DNA of 64,000 bases from NCBI GenBank assembly GCA_024404025.1, contig JAKSQP010000001.1, forward strand, positions 124,001 through 188,000. Reading direction: 5' to 3'. Under the pieces are notes generated by a model, which saw only the letters and a program-made list of their open reading frames with translations, ran no database searches and was not told where the DNA came from. The DNA comes from Clostridia bacterium (GTDB taxonomy: Bacteria; Bacillota; Clostridia; Oscillospirales; Acutalibacteraceae). Of the stretch, positions 8,596 through 16,854 are shown piece after piece (position 1 is the first letter of the stretch; every line of letters begins with the position of its first letter). A program made the position numbers and the translations under genes.

Positions 8596-8832
8596 GTAGG
8601 GTACGGATTCATTCGTGCCGTGTGAAAAATCAATAATTGTTTTGCGGAGAAACGGTAAGCATAAATGCTTACCCTACGGGGAATAGCGTTAAAAAATACC
8701 ATAGGGTATGGATTTATCCGTGCCGTGTGAAAAATCAATAATTGTTTTGCGGAGAAACGGTAAGCATAAATGCTTACCCTACGGGGAATAGCGTTAAAAA
8801 ATACCGTAGGGCACGGATTTATCCGTGCCGTT
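8596..8832. repeat. 2.3 tandem copies of a 105-bp REP-like unit
   Basis: Units at 8596-8700 and 8701-8805 are nearly identical, followed by a truncated copy at 8806-8832. Each unit holds two palindromes: a CACGGAT..ATCCGTG type and GGTAAGCATAAATGCTTACC. They are joined by an AT-rich spacer with CAATAATTGTTTTGCGG and flanked by CGTAGGG/CCCTACGG. No coding potential was supported here. Confidence 0.9.
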
Positions 8833-8853
8833 ATTATCTCTCCGTGTTGAATT

Positions 8854-9627
8854 TTAATCGGCGTTAACAAGCCATTCGTGGTTTTTATCATAAAAGCGTG
8901 ATGTCTTGAGCCAGGGATCGCCGTCAATGTGTCTTATCATCCAGACATAATACATTGTGTAGCCGGGTGCAACTACCTGCTGATGATCATAGCCGTCGGT
9001 AATGGTTGCAAATGAGCCGTCGGTGCTTTTATAAACTTCATCGCTGTTGAAGCAGGCGCCGAAGCCCTGCTGCGGATCAAACTGATAATAATAAACCTCC
9101 GGCTGCGGATGATGATGAGGCGGATAACTTGACCATCTGCCCGGTTGATTGAATACTTCTCCCATAACCATATTTGAATAGGGGGCATTATCATAATCAA
9201 AAATGGTTGAGCAGATACGGTAACCCGTGCCGTCCCATTGGCCTTTTCCGAAATGCTGATAAAGAACATCATCGGGAGAATAGAAAACCGGCTCAAATTC
9301 CTTGTTATTATCTGTTTGCTGAATGATGAATTCGCTGTCCTCGGCGGCTTCGATTTCAACCTTTATGTTTTTGCAGACATGAAGGCAGAACGGGCGCTTT
9401 TCAAAAGGATTCTTTCTTTTCATATTTTCCGTTTTTCCGTTCCAGCTTATGTTCATTTCACCCCGGAGAATGAGAAAAGCGGTTTCGTTTTCTGAATCAA
9501 AAAGCTCAAATTTTTCACCTTTTAAGAGGCGTTTGACCCGGATGGTCATATTCATATCCGCATTTTTCCCGTTTATTTCGCAGAGAAGTTTTTCGTTGTT
9601 TTTATCAAAATCAAGATATTCAAGCAT
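8854..9627 (-). CDS. iolB: 5-deoxy-glucuronate isomerase family protein
   Basis: This is a 257-residue cupin-type protein of the KduI/IolB family. The metal-binding signature HHHPQPEVYYYQF is followed by GFG and the downstream block DGYDHQQVVAPGYTMYY, as in IolB. IolB converts 5-deoxy-glucuronate to 2-deoxy-5-keto-gluconate in myo-inositol breakdown. No other iol gene is in the window, so the pathway role is inferred from the family only, and a related uronate isomerase role is possible. A strong AAGGAGGAA site precedes the ATG. Its 3' side faces the tandem repeats. Confidence 0.85.
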   Translation of the reverse strand: MLEYLDFDKNNEKLLCEINGKNADMNMTIRVKRLLKGEKFELFDSENETAFLILRGEMNISWNGKTENMKRKNPFEKRPFCLHVCKNIKVEIEAAEDSEFIIQQTDNNKEFEPVFYSPDDVLYQHFGKGQWDGTGYRICSTIFDYDNAPYSNMVMGEVFNQPGRWSSYPPHHHPQPEVYYYQFDPQQGFGACFNSDEVYKSTDGSFATITDGYDHQQVVAPGYTMYYVWMIRHIDGDPWLKTSRFYDKNHEWLVNAD

Positions 9628-9702
9628 TTTTATTCCTCCTTAATATTTTTGATTATATCATAGTGTTAATAGTTTTTCCACAGTTTGTTTAATTTTTTTA
9701 CA

Positions 9703-9731
9703 TTGACATTTTTCAGAGCGGATAATATAAT
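9703..9731 (+). promoter_or_regulatory. Consensus sigma-A promoter
   Basis: Perfect TTGACA (9703-9708) and perfect TATAAT (9726-9731) with 17-bp spacing lie 29 bp before the ATG of the next gene. It is the best promoter match in the window. Confidence 0.85.
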
Positions 9732-9760
9732 TATTTCAGAAAAAATACGGAGGTTATATT

Positions 9761-10351
9761 ATGCCATTTTGCACTCAATGCGGCTCAAAACTGCCCGACA
9801 ATGCTTCATTCTGCACTAACTGCGGGGCAGCGGTCAATAAGACTGAAAATAATTATGAATCAGAGCCTGTGTATGGAAGCAAGGCTCCCGATTATCAGCA
9901 GAGATTTTATGAAAACAAGGCAAACGAACAGAATTCCGGAAGTCAGCCGAATTGCGGATATCAGCAGAATTTCAATCAGCAGCCCGCCGGAACTTACCGT
10001 GCCGATGTGCCGAGAAGAGATCTTGCGATCTGTGTTATTCTTTCAGTTGTTACCTGCGGAATTTACGGCATATACTGGTATTATAAACTTATTGAAGAGC
10101 TGAATATTGCGGCTCCCGAAGAGGATTCGCCGAGCGCAATAGCCGTTATCCTGCTTACGATAATTACCTGCGGAATTTACGGTTATTACTGGCTTTATAA
10201 AGCCGGCAACAGAATTGACAACATAAGGCAGCTCAACGGGGAACCCTCATCAAGCCTCGGTCTTCTTTTCATCATTCTTGCAATCTGCCAGCTTTCGATT
10301 GCGGATTATTGTCTGATTCAGAATGAGCTTAACAAGATTTCTCTCAACTGA
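9761..10351 (+). CDS. Zinc-ribbon DUF4234 membrane protein
   Basis: The 196-residue protein opens with a zinc ribbon, CTQCGSKLPDNASFCTNCG (four Cys at about 4-22), followed by a Gln/Asn/Tyr-rich linker to about residue 80. Two copies of a membrane hairpin motif then follow, VVTCGIYGIYWYYK and IITCGIYGYYWLYK, and a last hydrophobic helix. This is the DUF4234 arrangement. Its function is unknown. Its stop overlaps the next start (TGATG), so the two are translationally coupled. The consensus promoter directly upstream suggests strong expression. Confidence 0.85.
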   Translation: MPFCTQCGSKLPDNASFCTNCGAAVNKTENNYESEPVYGSKAPDYQQRFYENKANEQNSGSQPNCGYQQNFNQQPAGTYRADVPRRDLAICVILSVVTCGIYGIYWYYKLIEELNIAAPEEDSPSAIAVILLTIITCGIYGYYWLYKAGNRIDNIRQLNGEPSSSLGLLFIILAICQLSIADYCLIQNELNKISLN

Positions 10352-10722
10352 TGAAAGAAAGAACGAAAAAAGCGATAAAAACAAGCGCAGTCCTTTTTGT
10401 TGCGGGCTGCGCTTATCTGCTATTCTTTATGAAAACGGGAATCGGAATACCCTGCTTTTTCAATCTTATAACCGGTCGGCAATGCCCGGGTTGCGGAGCA
10501 ACAAGGATGTTCAGAAGCATTGCTTTGCTTGATTTTGAAGCGGCAATCCATTATAATCCCGTTCTGTTTATCATGCTTCCGATGATACTCTTTTTTATCG
10601 GGAGATATGTTTATGAGTGGATAAGATACGGCAAATTCAATCTGACAAAAGCTGAAAATGTGATTCAGATAATTATGGCCGCCGTTCTTGTGATTTTCGG
10701 AATATTGAGAAATATAATTTAA
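10351..10722 (+). CDS. DUF2752 membrane protein
   Basis: This is a 123-residue membrane protein with about three hydrophobic helices and the DUF2752 signature CPGCGATR (around residues 45-52), preceded by PCFFNLITGR. Its function is unknown. DUF2752 and DUF4234 genes are often found together, as here, where they share a 1-bp overlap. A bidirectional terminator starts at its stop codon. Confidence 0.85.
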   Translation: MKERTKKAIKTSAVLFVAGCAYLLFFMKTGIGIPCFFNLITGRQCPGCGATRMFRSIALLDFEAAIHYNPVLFIMLPMILFFIGRYVYEWIRYGKFNLTKAENVIQIIMAAVLVIFGILRNII

Positions 10723-10766
10723 AAAAGCGTTCTCGTCGGGCTGCCCCTTCGAGAACGCTTTTTTAT
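10721..10766. terminator. Bidirectional terminator
   Basis: A 15-bp perfect stem with A-run and T-run on its two sides (AAAAAAGCGTTCTCG at 10723-10737 with its complement at 10750-10764). It separates the DUF2752 gene from the convergent transporter gene and can serve both. Confidence 0.9.
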
Positions 10767-10774
10767 GGCGTTTT

Positions 10775-12367
10775 TCAGTTTTCTGCCGCTTCCGCATCCT
10801 GAAGATTGTTGATTTTTTCTGCGGTCTTAACTCTTCTTTCGTTAAGCTCACGATACATACGGTCACGGGTCTCTTTGTCAATATTATACCAGAACATCGG
10901 TATCATACTGCTGAGAACGAGAGCGGATGTGATGATCGTTGAGAAGGCGAAAAGCCATTTCTGAGCCTGGAAGGACTGCGGCTGAACGAGATCGTATTTA
11001 TTCTGATCAAATCCGATCCATTTTTTGAACTGCGGCTGGAAGATGCCGTTGAGTCTTGCGGGAATCTTGCAGATAAGAGAACCTGCAACCGAAAGAGTTG
11101 CTTCGTTTCTCTGGCCGTATTTCCATTCAATATAGTCGTTGCATTCGTTGCCGATTTCGGAGCCTGAAATATTCTTGATGCCCCAGAATGTTGCGTAAAT
11201 GCATTCCCAGACTGCCGTGATCGGAAGCATTGCCCAGCGGTTCTGGAAGAAATATTGTCCCTTGTTTTTGCCCTTGCTGAATTTGAATAAGCGTCCGTAG
11301 AGCCAAACGGGAATGTAGAAAGTTTTTGCGAATACCTGAGAGATCATATAGAGCGATTTCGTGGAATATTTTGCTGCGAAGGTGTTGTATTTTGAGAAAC
11401 CGATGGGCTGGAAGAAGAATGAGGGGATGCCGGCAAAGGTTTCAAAGGTTGTCATATAGAGAACATAACGGTAGTAATCGTTGGTCGAAACGCCCGTTCC
11501 GAATGATCCGAGAGCGTCTGCGATCATCTTTGCAAGAAGCGGTCTGTTTGTGAAAACAACACGAAGGCTTTCCTTAAGCTTCGGAACTTCGATTTTCTGA
11601 TGAACTCTTTCCTTGGCAATTGAGCAGTACCAGGTGATAACGAGACCCGAAATGAACATTGTTGTCGGTCCGAGAATCATAAATGCTTTTGTCAGAGCAG
11701 CCGATTCATTGCCCTTGACGGATTTAACAAGACCGTTTGTGATAAAGTCCATTGTGAATTCAATGACAAGGTCGGGAATTCTTGAAAGAATTATGCTTGC
11801 ATAAGAGGAAATTGCGAGAAGTCTTCTTCTGTCGGAGGGATAAGGCGTTACCGTTGCCATATATCCGCCAACGCCGGCAGACTTGAAATTCTGAAAAACC
11901 TCATTTATTGTTTCAAGAAGTGCCCATGCAAAGAACTTGGGAAGATATTCCGTGTTGTCAACATTTGCCTGGCCGAAAATGGCGGGCAGGCACCAGTAGC
12001 AAAGAGCGATGAATGCAAGGGGGAGACCGCTCATTGCCATATAGGGAATGAATTTGCCCCAGCGTGTGCGGGTTTTTTCAACGATGCCGGCTATAAGAAG
12101 GTCATCAAGGATATCCCATATACCTGCGAAAATGTTGTAATATGACTGGAGATTCCAGCCGATTTTAAGAACATTGACCGTGAAATGCTCTTTGTGACCG
12201 TCAATGTTGAAGCCCTTGAAAGAATCAAAGAGCATATAGCCGATGGTTTCTTTTCTTGAAATAACACGGCGGTCAACGTCAACAAGCTGGCGAAGTTGTT
12301 TGTTGACTTCTTCATCTGTGCCGTTTTGCGCAAGCTCAATTGCAGCGGCTTTGGTAATTTCAGCCAT
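10775..12367 (-). CDS. GPH-type (Na+/galactoside symporter family) transporter
   Basis: This 530-residue polytopic protein has about 12 hydrophobic segments and belongs to the MFS-2/GPH group (glycoside-pentoside-hexuronide:cation symporters). Supporting points are the early IGYMLFDSFKGFNI segment, the WDILDDLLIAGIVEKTRTRWGKF loop, which matches the conserved DP..G...D..RTRWGKFRP loop of the family, and the overall length. The N-terminal ~45 residues are a charged cytosolic extension. Its substrate cannot be named. It starts 1 bp inside the stop of the zinc-ribbon gene, so the two form a coupled pair. The family call is firm, the cargo unknown. Confidence 0.75.
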   Translation of the reverse strand: MAEITKAAAIELAQNGTDEEVNKQLRQLVDVDRRVISRKETIGYMLFDSFKGFNIDGHKEHFTVNVLKIGWNLQSYYNIFAGIWDILDDLLIAGIVEKTRTRWGKFIPYMAMSGLPLAFIALCYWCLPAIFGQANVDNTEYLPKFFAWALLETINEVFQNFKSAGVGGYMATVTPYPSDRRRLLAISSYASIILSRIPDLVIEFTMDFITNGLVKSVKGNESAALTKAFMILGPTTMFISGLVITWYCSIAKERVHQKIEVPKLKESLRVVFTNRPLLAKMIADALGSFGTGVSTNDYYRYVLYMTTFETFAGIPSFFFQPIGFSKYNTFAAKYSTKSLYMISQVFAKTFYIPVWLYGRLFKFSKGKNKGQYFFQNRWAMLPITAVWECIYATFWGIKNISGSEIGNECNDYIEWKYGQRNEATLSVAGSLICKIPARLNGIFQPQFKKWIGFDQNKYDLVQPQSFQAQKWLFAFSTIITSALVLSSMIPMFWYNIDKETRDRMYRELNERRVKTAEKINNLQDAEAAEN

Positions 12368-13212
12368 CAGACAACCTCCTTGACTTTTTCTGCATTTTCT
12401 GCCGCTTCCCGTTCCTCATTGGCTTTTATCTGAAGCTCCGTGAGGGCAACGAGCATTTTTCTGCGGATTTCTTCTTTTGTCATACCCTGCTCAACATAAG
12501 CGAAATATTCCTCTTTGGGAAGTCCGCCGATGAGGCAGGTGGTATATTTGACATCAATGCCTTTTTTGCAGATGCGGAAATTCAGCGCAAAAATCCATAT
12601 AAGAAGTGCAATATAAACAAATGCGCCGATGAAAAGCTTTGCGGATGTGAATTCCTCCGAAAGTGAGGCAATGCTTCCGCCTGCCGCCAAAACGATTGCG
12701 GAGGCAATTCCGCAGCCGGTCATTATTCCGTAAAGTGCTATCGTTCTGCCCTTGCCGTGTTTGCCGAGGGAAGTGACGATGTTGATAAGATTGACCAGAA
12801 AGAAAACAACTGCAACAAGGAGCAGAGCGAGCGAAATTGCCGCAGGGTCGCCTGAAGTGACCTTGTTTATTATTGCGCCGAAATCAGCCTTCATTATGTA
12901 TTGAACGAGCTGGATAAGACCGATGTTTTTGCTTCCCGATGCGCCCGAAGCCTTAATAAACGGAATCAGAAGGCTCACAACAGGGAGAACGGTAAATACG
13001 ATTCTCATAACAGTCAGCTTTGAGCTGAAATATGCTGCCTTTGCTCTGTCTACCTTCGGCTGAAAATGTGCGTGTTCGATTTCTGCTTTTTCGCTGTCAT
13101 CAAGAAGAATTTCGTTTGATCTGAAATAAACGAGATTCACTCCGCAGCCCGGGCAGTTCGGCTTCCAGTTATAAAGATGGAGCTTTCTGCCGCAGTTGAG
13201 GCATTTTGCCAT
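12367..13212 (-). CDS. Zinc-ribbon membrane protein coupled to the transporter
   Basis: The 281-residue protein starts with a zinc ribbon, CLNCGRKLHLYNWKPNCPGCG (Cys at about 4, 7, 20, 23). It has four to five predicted membrane helices between about residues 65 and 215 and a charged helical tail ending in EAAENAEKVKEVV. I do not recognise a named family. It is translationally coupled (1-bp overlap) to the downstream transporter, so a partner or regulatory role is plausible but unproven. A strong TTTGGAGGTG ribosome site precedes the ATG. Confidence 0.7.
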   Translation of the reverse strand: MAKCLNCGRKLHLYNWKPNCPGCGVNLVYFRSNEILLDDSEKAEIEHAHFQPKVDRAKAAYFSSKLTVMRIVFTVLPVVSLLIPFIKASGASGSKNIGLIQLVQYIMKADFGAIINKVTSGDPAAISLALLLVAVVFFLVNLINIVTSLGKHGKGRTIALYGIMTGCGIASAIVLAAGGSIASLSEEFTSAKLFIGAFVYIALLIWIFALNFRICKKGIDVKYTTCLIGGLPKEEYFAYVEQGMTKEEIRRKMLVALTELQIKANEEREAAENAEKVKEVV

Positions 13213-13268
13213 AAAAGCACCTCCAAAGGATGTTTATATAATAATTTTATATTATACCCATTTTTTTG

Positions 13269-14039
13269 TCAAGGAAAAATATTGCCGAGAATTCTGATTA
13301 TTCCCTCTGAAACTCCGCCTTTATCGTTATCGCAGGTGACTATATCGCAGGAATCCTTTACTTCTTTTGAAGAATTTCCCATTGCAACGGATATTCCGGC
13401 GTAGCGGAGCATATCAAGATCGTTGGCGCTGTCGCCCATGGCAACACAATGCGAGCGGTCAATGCCGTAATAATCAAGCACTTTCTGCATACCGGTTGCC
13501 TTGCTGAAACCTTTTTTGGAAAATTCCGCATAGTCGGGATGCTGAAAAAACATAAATCTTTCATCAAGATTTTTCTGCTCCTCTGCTGAAAGAATATGAG
13601 GAATATATGCCTTCGCAAGCACCTGACTGCCGAAATTTTCAATAAGCTCTTTTCCGCTTTCAACGAAAATATATTTGCCGTCGGGATTTTCAAAATGCTT
13701 GTTAACAACGGTTATTTCTTCGCCCTCAAGCATAAATTTTCTGCCCGAATCGGTAAAATAATCAAAAAGCTCCGCAATAACCCCGATCGGAATATTTTCC
13801 GAAAGGATCTTTTTGCCTTCAACAACAACCGTGCATCCGATCCCGGCAACATAACCGTCAAGACCGAGTGCTGTGACCGCAGGCGGAATATGCCCGAGTG
13901 AGCGTGCGGTGTCAATGAAAAATTTATGCCCGAGTTTTCTTGCTTTTTCTATTGCTTCGGTATTGACGGCAGGCACCTTTCCGCCGGAGCAGAGAGTTCC
14001 GTCTATGTCAAGAAAAAATGCGTATATGTCTTTCATCAT
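13269..14039 (-). CDS. Cof-type HAD-IIB phosphatase
   Basis: This 256-residue HAD hydrolase has motif I FLDIDGTLCSGG (residues about 9-20), a C2-type cap in the middle, and motif III/IV KATGMQKVLDYYGI...MGDSANDLDML near the C-terminus, which is the Cof/IIB pattern. Such enzymes dephosphorylate sugar phosphates or flavin and pyridoxal phosphates; the substrate here is unknown. The start overlaps the stop of the upstream phosphoesterase (ATGA), and two tandem ATGs (14039 and 14036) are possible. I took the first. It probably shares a transcript with the upstream metallophosphoesterase. Confidence 0.88.
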   Translation of the reverse strand: MMKDIYAFFLDIDGTLCSGGKVPAVNTEAIEKARKLGHKFFIDTARSLGHIPPAVTALGLDGYVAGIGCTVVVEGKKILSENIPIGVIAELFDYFTDSGRKFMLEGEEITVVNKHFENPDGKYIFVESGKELIENFGSQVLAKAYIPHILSAEEQKNLDERFMFFQHPDYAEFSKKGFSKATGMQKVLDYYGIDRSHCVAMGDSANDLDMLRYAGISVAMGNSSKEVKDSCDIVTCDNDKGGVSEGIIRILGNIFP

Positions 14040-15202
14040 TTTTCAAGATATTTTCTGTTATAGCTCGGGCGAATGGATGCGATCTCTCCGCCGTGAAGCG
14101 TTGTGACGGTAACGCCCTGAACCCATTCGCTTTCGGGTTTGTCTGTTTTGTAACCCATGTGATATGGGCTGTAGCCTCCGTGAAGGCTGTAAACAAGATA
14201 AATTCCTTTATATACGGCGCACCAGTCGTTCACATGGTCGTGACCTGCAAAAACGGCTTTTGTGCTTCCCTTTTCAAGAATTGCATCAAACATTCCGCTG
14301 TTGAAAGGAGATGAGCCGACGCTTTCATACTGCTCGCCGTAAAGAATTTCGCATTCTCCGGACGGAATATATCCGTCTTTCTCGTTCCCTTTGAACACAT
14401 GCTCATATTCCTTAAGAGGAATGTGCATATACATCATGGAGTTAAATTCGCCGTATGCGGCTTTCAGGCGGTCAATTTCATTCTTATAAAAATCAATTTG
14501 CTCTTTTTTGAGAAAATCATAACCGTTCATATCGTCGGGGATGTTATATTCTCTGCGCAGACGGTCTCTTATATCTCTTCCCGAATCAAACATAAAGAGA
14601 GTCTGGCGGAGCGTGTTTCCGCTTCCGATGATGTTTATTGTGTGGTTGCCGTAGCCATACATTTCATCGGGGCCGAATTTGCACAGACAATGCGGATAAT
14701 CCGCAAAATTCTTGAGAAGCAGATATTTATAAAATCCCTTTTCTTCTCTGACTTCGTGATTGCCGAAAACCGCAGTCCAGTAGATCCCTGTTTTTTCCAT
14801 TGCTCTTGCGAAACGGAGAGCGTCTATTTGCTGATATTTTGTAACGATGATGTCGCCCGTAAGAATAACAAGGTCGGGTCTTATTTCTTCGAGCTGACGG
14901 AAGAAGCGGTCAAAGCTTTTTGAGTTTTCTTCGTTGTCATCCTCAAAGTGGAAATCGGTTGTTGTGACGATAACGAAATCATCGTCGCTGATTGAACCAT
15001 CCGGGTTAAATTTTGCAATGTCCGTCGAGTAAGATGACGAACGGATGATTTTTACATCGGTGTCTATTTTGTGCGGGTCCGCACGAAGACAGAATTCGGA
15101 AGCCGGCTTTTTTCCGCCGCTGATTTTATAAATCGCATCCTCCGCCGTGAGCAATGCACGGATTGAATTCTGCCTGATAAAAGTCCATATTCTGCTGTAC
15201 AT
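14036..15202 (-). CDS. Calcineurin-like metallophosphoesterase
   Basis: This 388-residue protein shows the five metallophosphoesterase motifs in order: TTDFHFED (D-x-H), LTGDII (GD), FGNHE (GNHE), MHIPL and GHDHVND (GHxH). The dinuclear metal site is therefore intact. The first ~65 residues precede the domain and show no clear signal peptide, so it is probably cytosolic. It could act on a phosphodiester or phosphomonoester; the substrate is unknown. It overlaps the HAD phosphatase by 4 bp. An AGGAG site lies 7 bp before the ATG. Confidence 0.88.
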   Translation of the reverse strand: MYSRIWTFIRQNSIRALLTAEDAIYKISGGKKPASEFCLRADPHKIDTDVKIIRSSSYSTDIAKFNPDGSISDDDFVIVTTTDFHFEDDNEENSKSFDRFFRQLEEIRPDLVILTGDIIVTKYQQIDALRFARAMEKTGIYWTAVFGNHEVREEKGFYKYLLLKNFADYPHCLCKFGPDEMYGYGNHTINIIGSGNTLRQTLFMFDSGRDIRDRLRREYNIPDDMNGYDFLKKEQIDFYKNEIDRLKAAYGEFNSMMYMHIPLKEYEHVFKGNEKDGYIPSGECEILYGEQYESVGSSPFNSGMFDAILEKGSTKAVFAGHDHVNDWCAVYKGIYLVYSLHGGYSPYHMGYKTDKPESEWVQGVTVTTLHGGEIASIRPSYNRKYLEK

Positions 15203-15227
15203 TTTTTTCTCCTGAATAAATTGAATT

Positions 15228-16283
15228 TTATGCGTAATTTACAAATAGGGCAAGGTGCATGATCGCAACCGCCAGAAGGCCTTCGGCAAGAAAGAGCTTC
15301 CAGGTGAATTTGAGCCATTTGCCGTATGAAACATTTACAAGACCGATTGCGATTATCATTATTCCGCTTGTGGGATAGAGAAGGTTCGTAAAGCCGTCGC
15401 CCATGCAGAATGTAAGCACAACGGAGTTGCCGGAAATGCCGATAAGGTGGGCGAGGGGAGCGACTATGGGCATAATGAGAAATGCCTTTGCCGTGCCCGA
15501 GCCGATGAAGAATTCAAGAATAACGATGAACGCAAAGAGCAAAAGAATTGCTCCGTAGGGCGAGAATCCGCCGATAATGTTATAAACATAGTTCAGAATC
15601 GTGTGAACTATCATGCCTTCACGGAGAATATAGGTTATGCCGAGAATGAAGAATATCATCGGAATTGCGGGAGCAATGGTTTTAACGCCTCTTGCAAAGC
15701 CTTTGAAAAGCTCCTTGCCTCTGACGCCGGAGATATATCCCGCCGAAAGACCGCCTGCCGTGAACAGAATGCCCATTCCGGGAAGGGAAAGCATACCGCC
15801 GAGGCTGAATGCAAAGTCGATAACAACAAGCAGAAGCACGCCGCTTACGCAGAGCACGAATGTTTTGGTTGCTTTCCTTGTTTTTTCGTTTGAAAGAAGC
15901 TCAAGGCTGTTGTCGAGTCTGAATTTTTCTTTCAGCGCCTTGTCGGTTTCGTAGCAATAGGATTTTTTCGAATTTTTTCAATTTTCTTTGCATAGATAAC
16001 AATGAACGAAACAAGCACGGCATAAACGAGAACAAACATGATAAGTCTCATCCACAGACCCGAAAAAACGGGAATTCCGGCGAGCTTCTGAACGGTTCCG
16101 TCTGCAAGCTTATATGTGTTGAGCGGATAGGTGTAATATTCTCCTCTGGGCATAAGCTACGTAAGCGCTCCGGCAAAGAAGAGAATAAATGTCAGAAGAA
16201 TGCAGATGTCGATAATTGATTTTTTTGTTGAGATGCAGACCTGATTCAACGGGTTTTTCTTTTTCTTTGATTGCTTCACTCAT
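15228..16283 (-). pseudogene. Decayed YfcC-family transporter gene
   Basis: A C-terminal open frame of 210 residues (15228-15857, with the typical GSGTAKAFLIMPI and DGFTNLLYPTS segments) is the end of a YfcC/DcuC-type anion carrier. Upstream pieces of the same protein are present but broken. The original ATG appears to be at 16283, after an AAGGAAGTG site. A frameshift in an A-run follows near 16225, an amber stop lies at 16157-16159 just before MPRGEYYTY, about 130 residues are missing between LADGTVQ and KLAGIPVFSG, and another frameshift lies near 15955 at an A-run (frame passes from YAKKIEKIRKN to SYCYETDKALKEK). The combination of deletion, stop and frameshifts makes sequencing error an unlikely sole cause. 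Confidence 0.85.
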
Positions 16284-16297
16284 ATTGTCACTTCCTT

Positions 16298-16569
16298 AAC
16301 CGAGTGATAATAATCCGAACCCACCTTGAATCCGGTTCTTTTTCCGCCTGACAGCGTCATCGTCATTGCAAGGCACCAAGCCTTGCTGCTTCCTCTTCCT
16401 TGTCATACGAAAAAATATCTCAAATTCAAGGCAAGTTTTATTTCGTTTTAGAGTAGTTATATGCGAGGCGGCCGAATGAGTAATACTTTGTGTATTGCGA
16501 ATGAGGGCAACGAAGCAGATAGCTGCTTTAAAACGAAAGAAAATGGGTTCGTTTTATCATCACTCGGTT
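16298..16569. mobile_element. MITE-like element 1 with 25-bp imperfect terminal inverted repeats
   Basis: The left end (16298-16322, AACCGAGTGATAATAATCCG plus AACCC) is matched as an inverted repeat by 16545-16569, with about four mismatches. The 272-bp interior codes for nothing convincing but contains the hairpin AATACTTTGTGTATT (about 16483-16497). The element begins 15 bp upstream of the original ATG of the YfcC pseudogene, where its promoter should be. No transposase is present, so it would be non-autonomous. Confidence 0.65.
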
Positions 16570-16850
16570 AGGCAAAAGGGAGTCGAACTCAATATGGTTT
16601 TGGCGACACCTTTTTGCCGATATTTTGTTAAAAATGCTCGGAATACACAAAGTATTCCTGCGCTTTTCGCCTCATCTCGGCAGAAAATCTGTCTGCCAAA
16701 ACTGCGAAGCACCTTAAAATGTTGAAATTTGCGTGCAGTCCGGTGTTTCTTCGACGAAGACATACTCCCGTATTTCAAGGAGAAAAACGCCGGAATGTGC
16801 GTGAAGTTCGCTTTTTAAGGCATATAGGGTTCGAATCTCTTTTGCCTAAC
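16567..16850. mobile_element. MITE-like element 2, abutting element 1
   Basis: The left end GTTAGGCAAAAGGGAGTCGA (from 16567) is matched by an inverted copy at 16827-16850 (GGGTTCGAATCTCTTTTGCC plus TAAC). The ends share 3 bp with element 1 and stop 5 bp before the next gene's stop codon. Both ends resemble a tRNA T-arm (GGTTCGAATC), but no cloverleaf is possible. The interior carries an inverted relative of the element 1 hairpin, GGAATACACAAAGTATTCC (about 16641-16659). Confidence 0.65.
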
Positions 16851-16854
16851 TGTT

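Noticed and set aside
8596..8832. CRISPR array
   Set aside because: Repeat units are identical over their whole 105 bp with no unique spacers and are internally palindromic; there are no cas genes.
16827..16850. tRNA 3' end or attachment site, because of GGTTCGAATC
   Set aside because: No acceptor, D or anticodon arms exist upstream; the same motif occurs inverted at the other end of the element, so it is a terminal repeat. No integrase is nearby.
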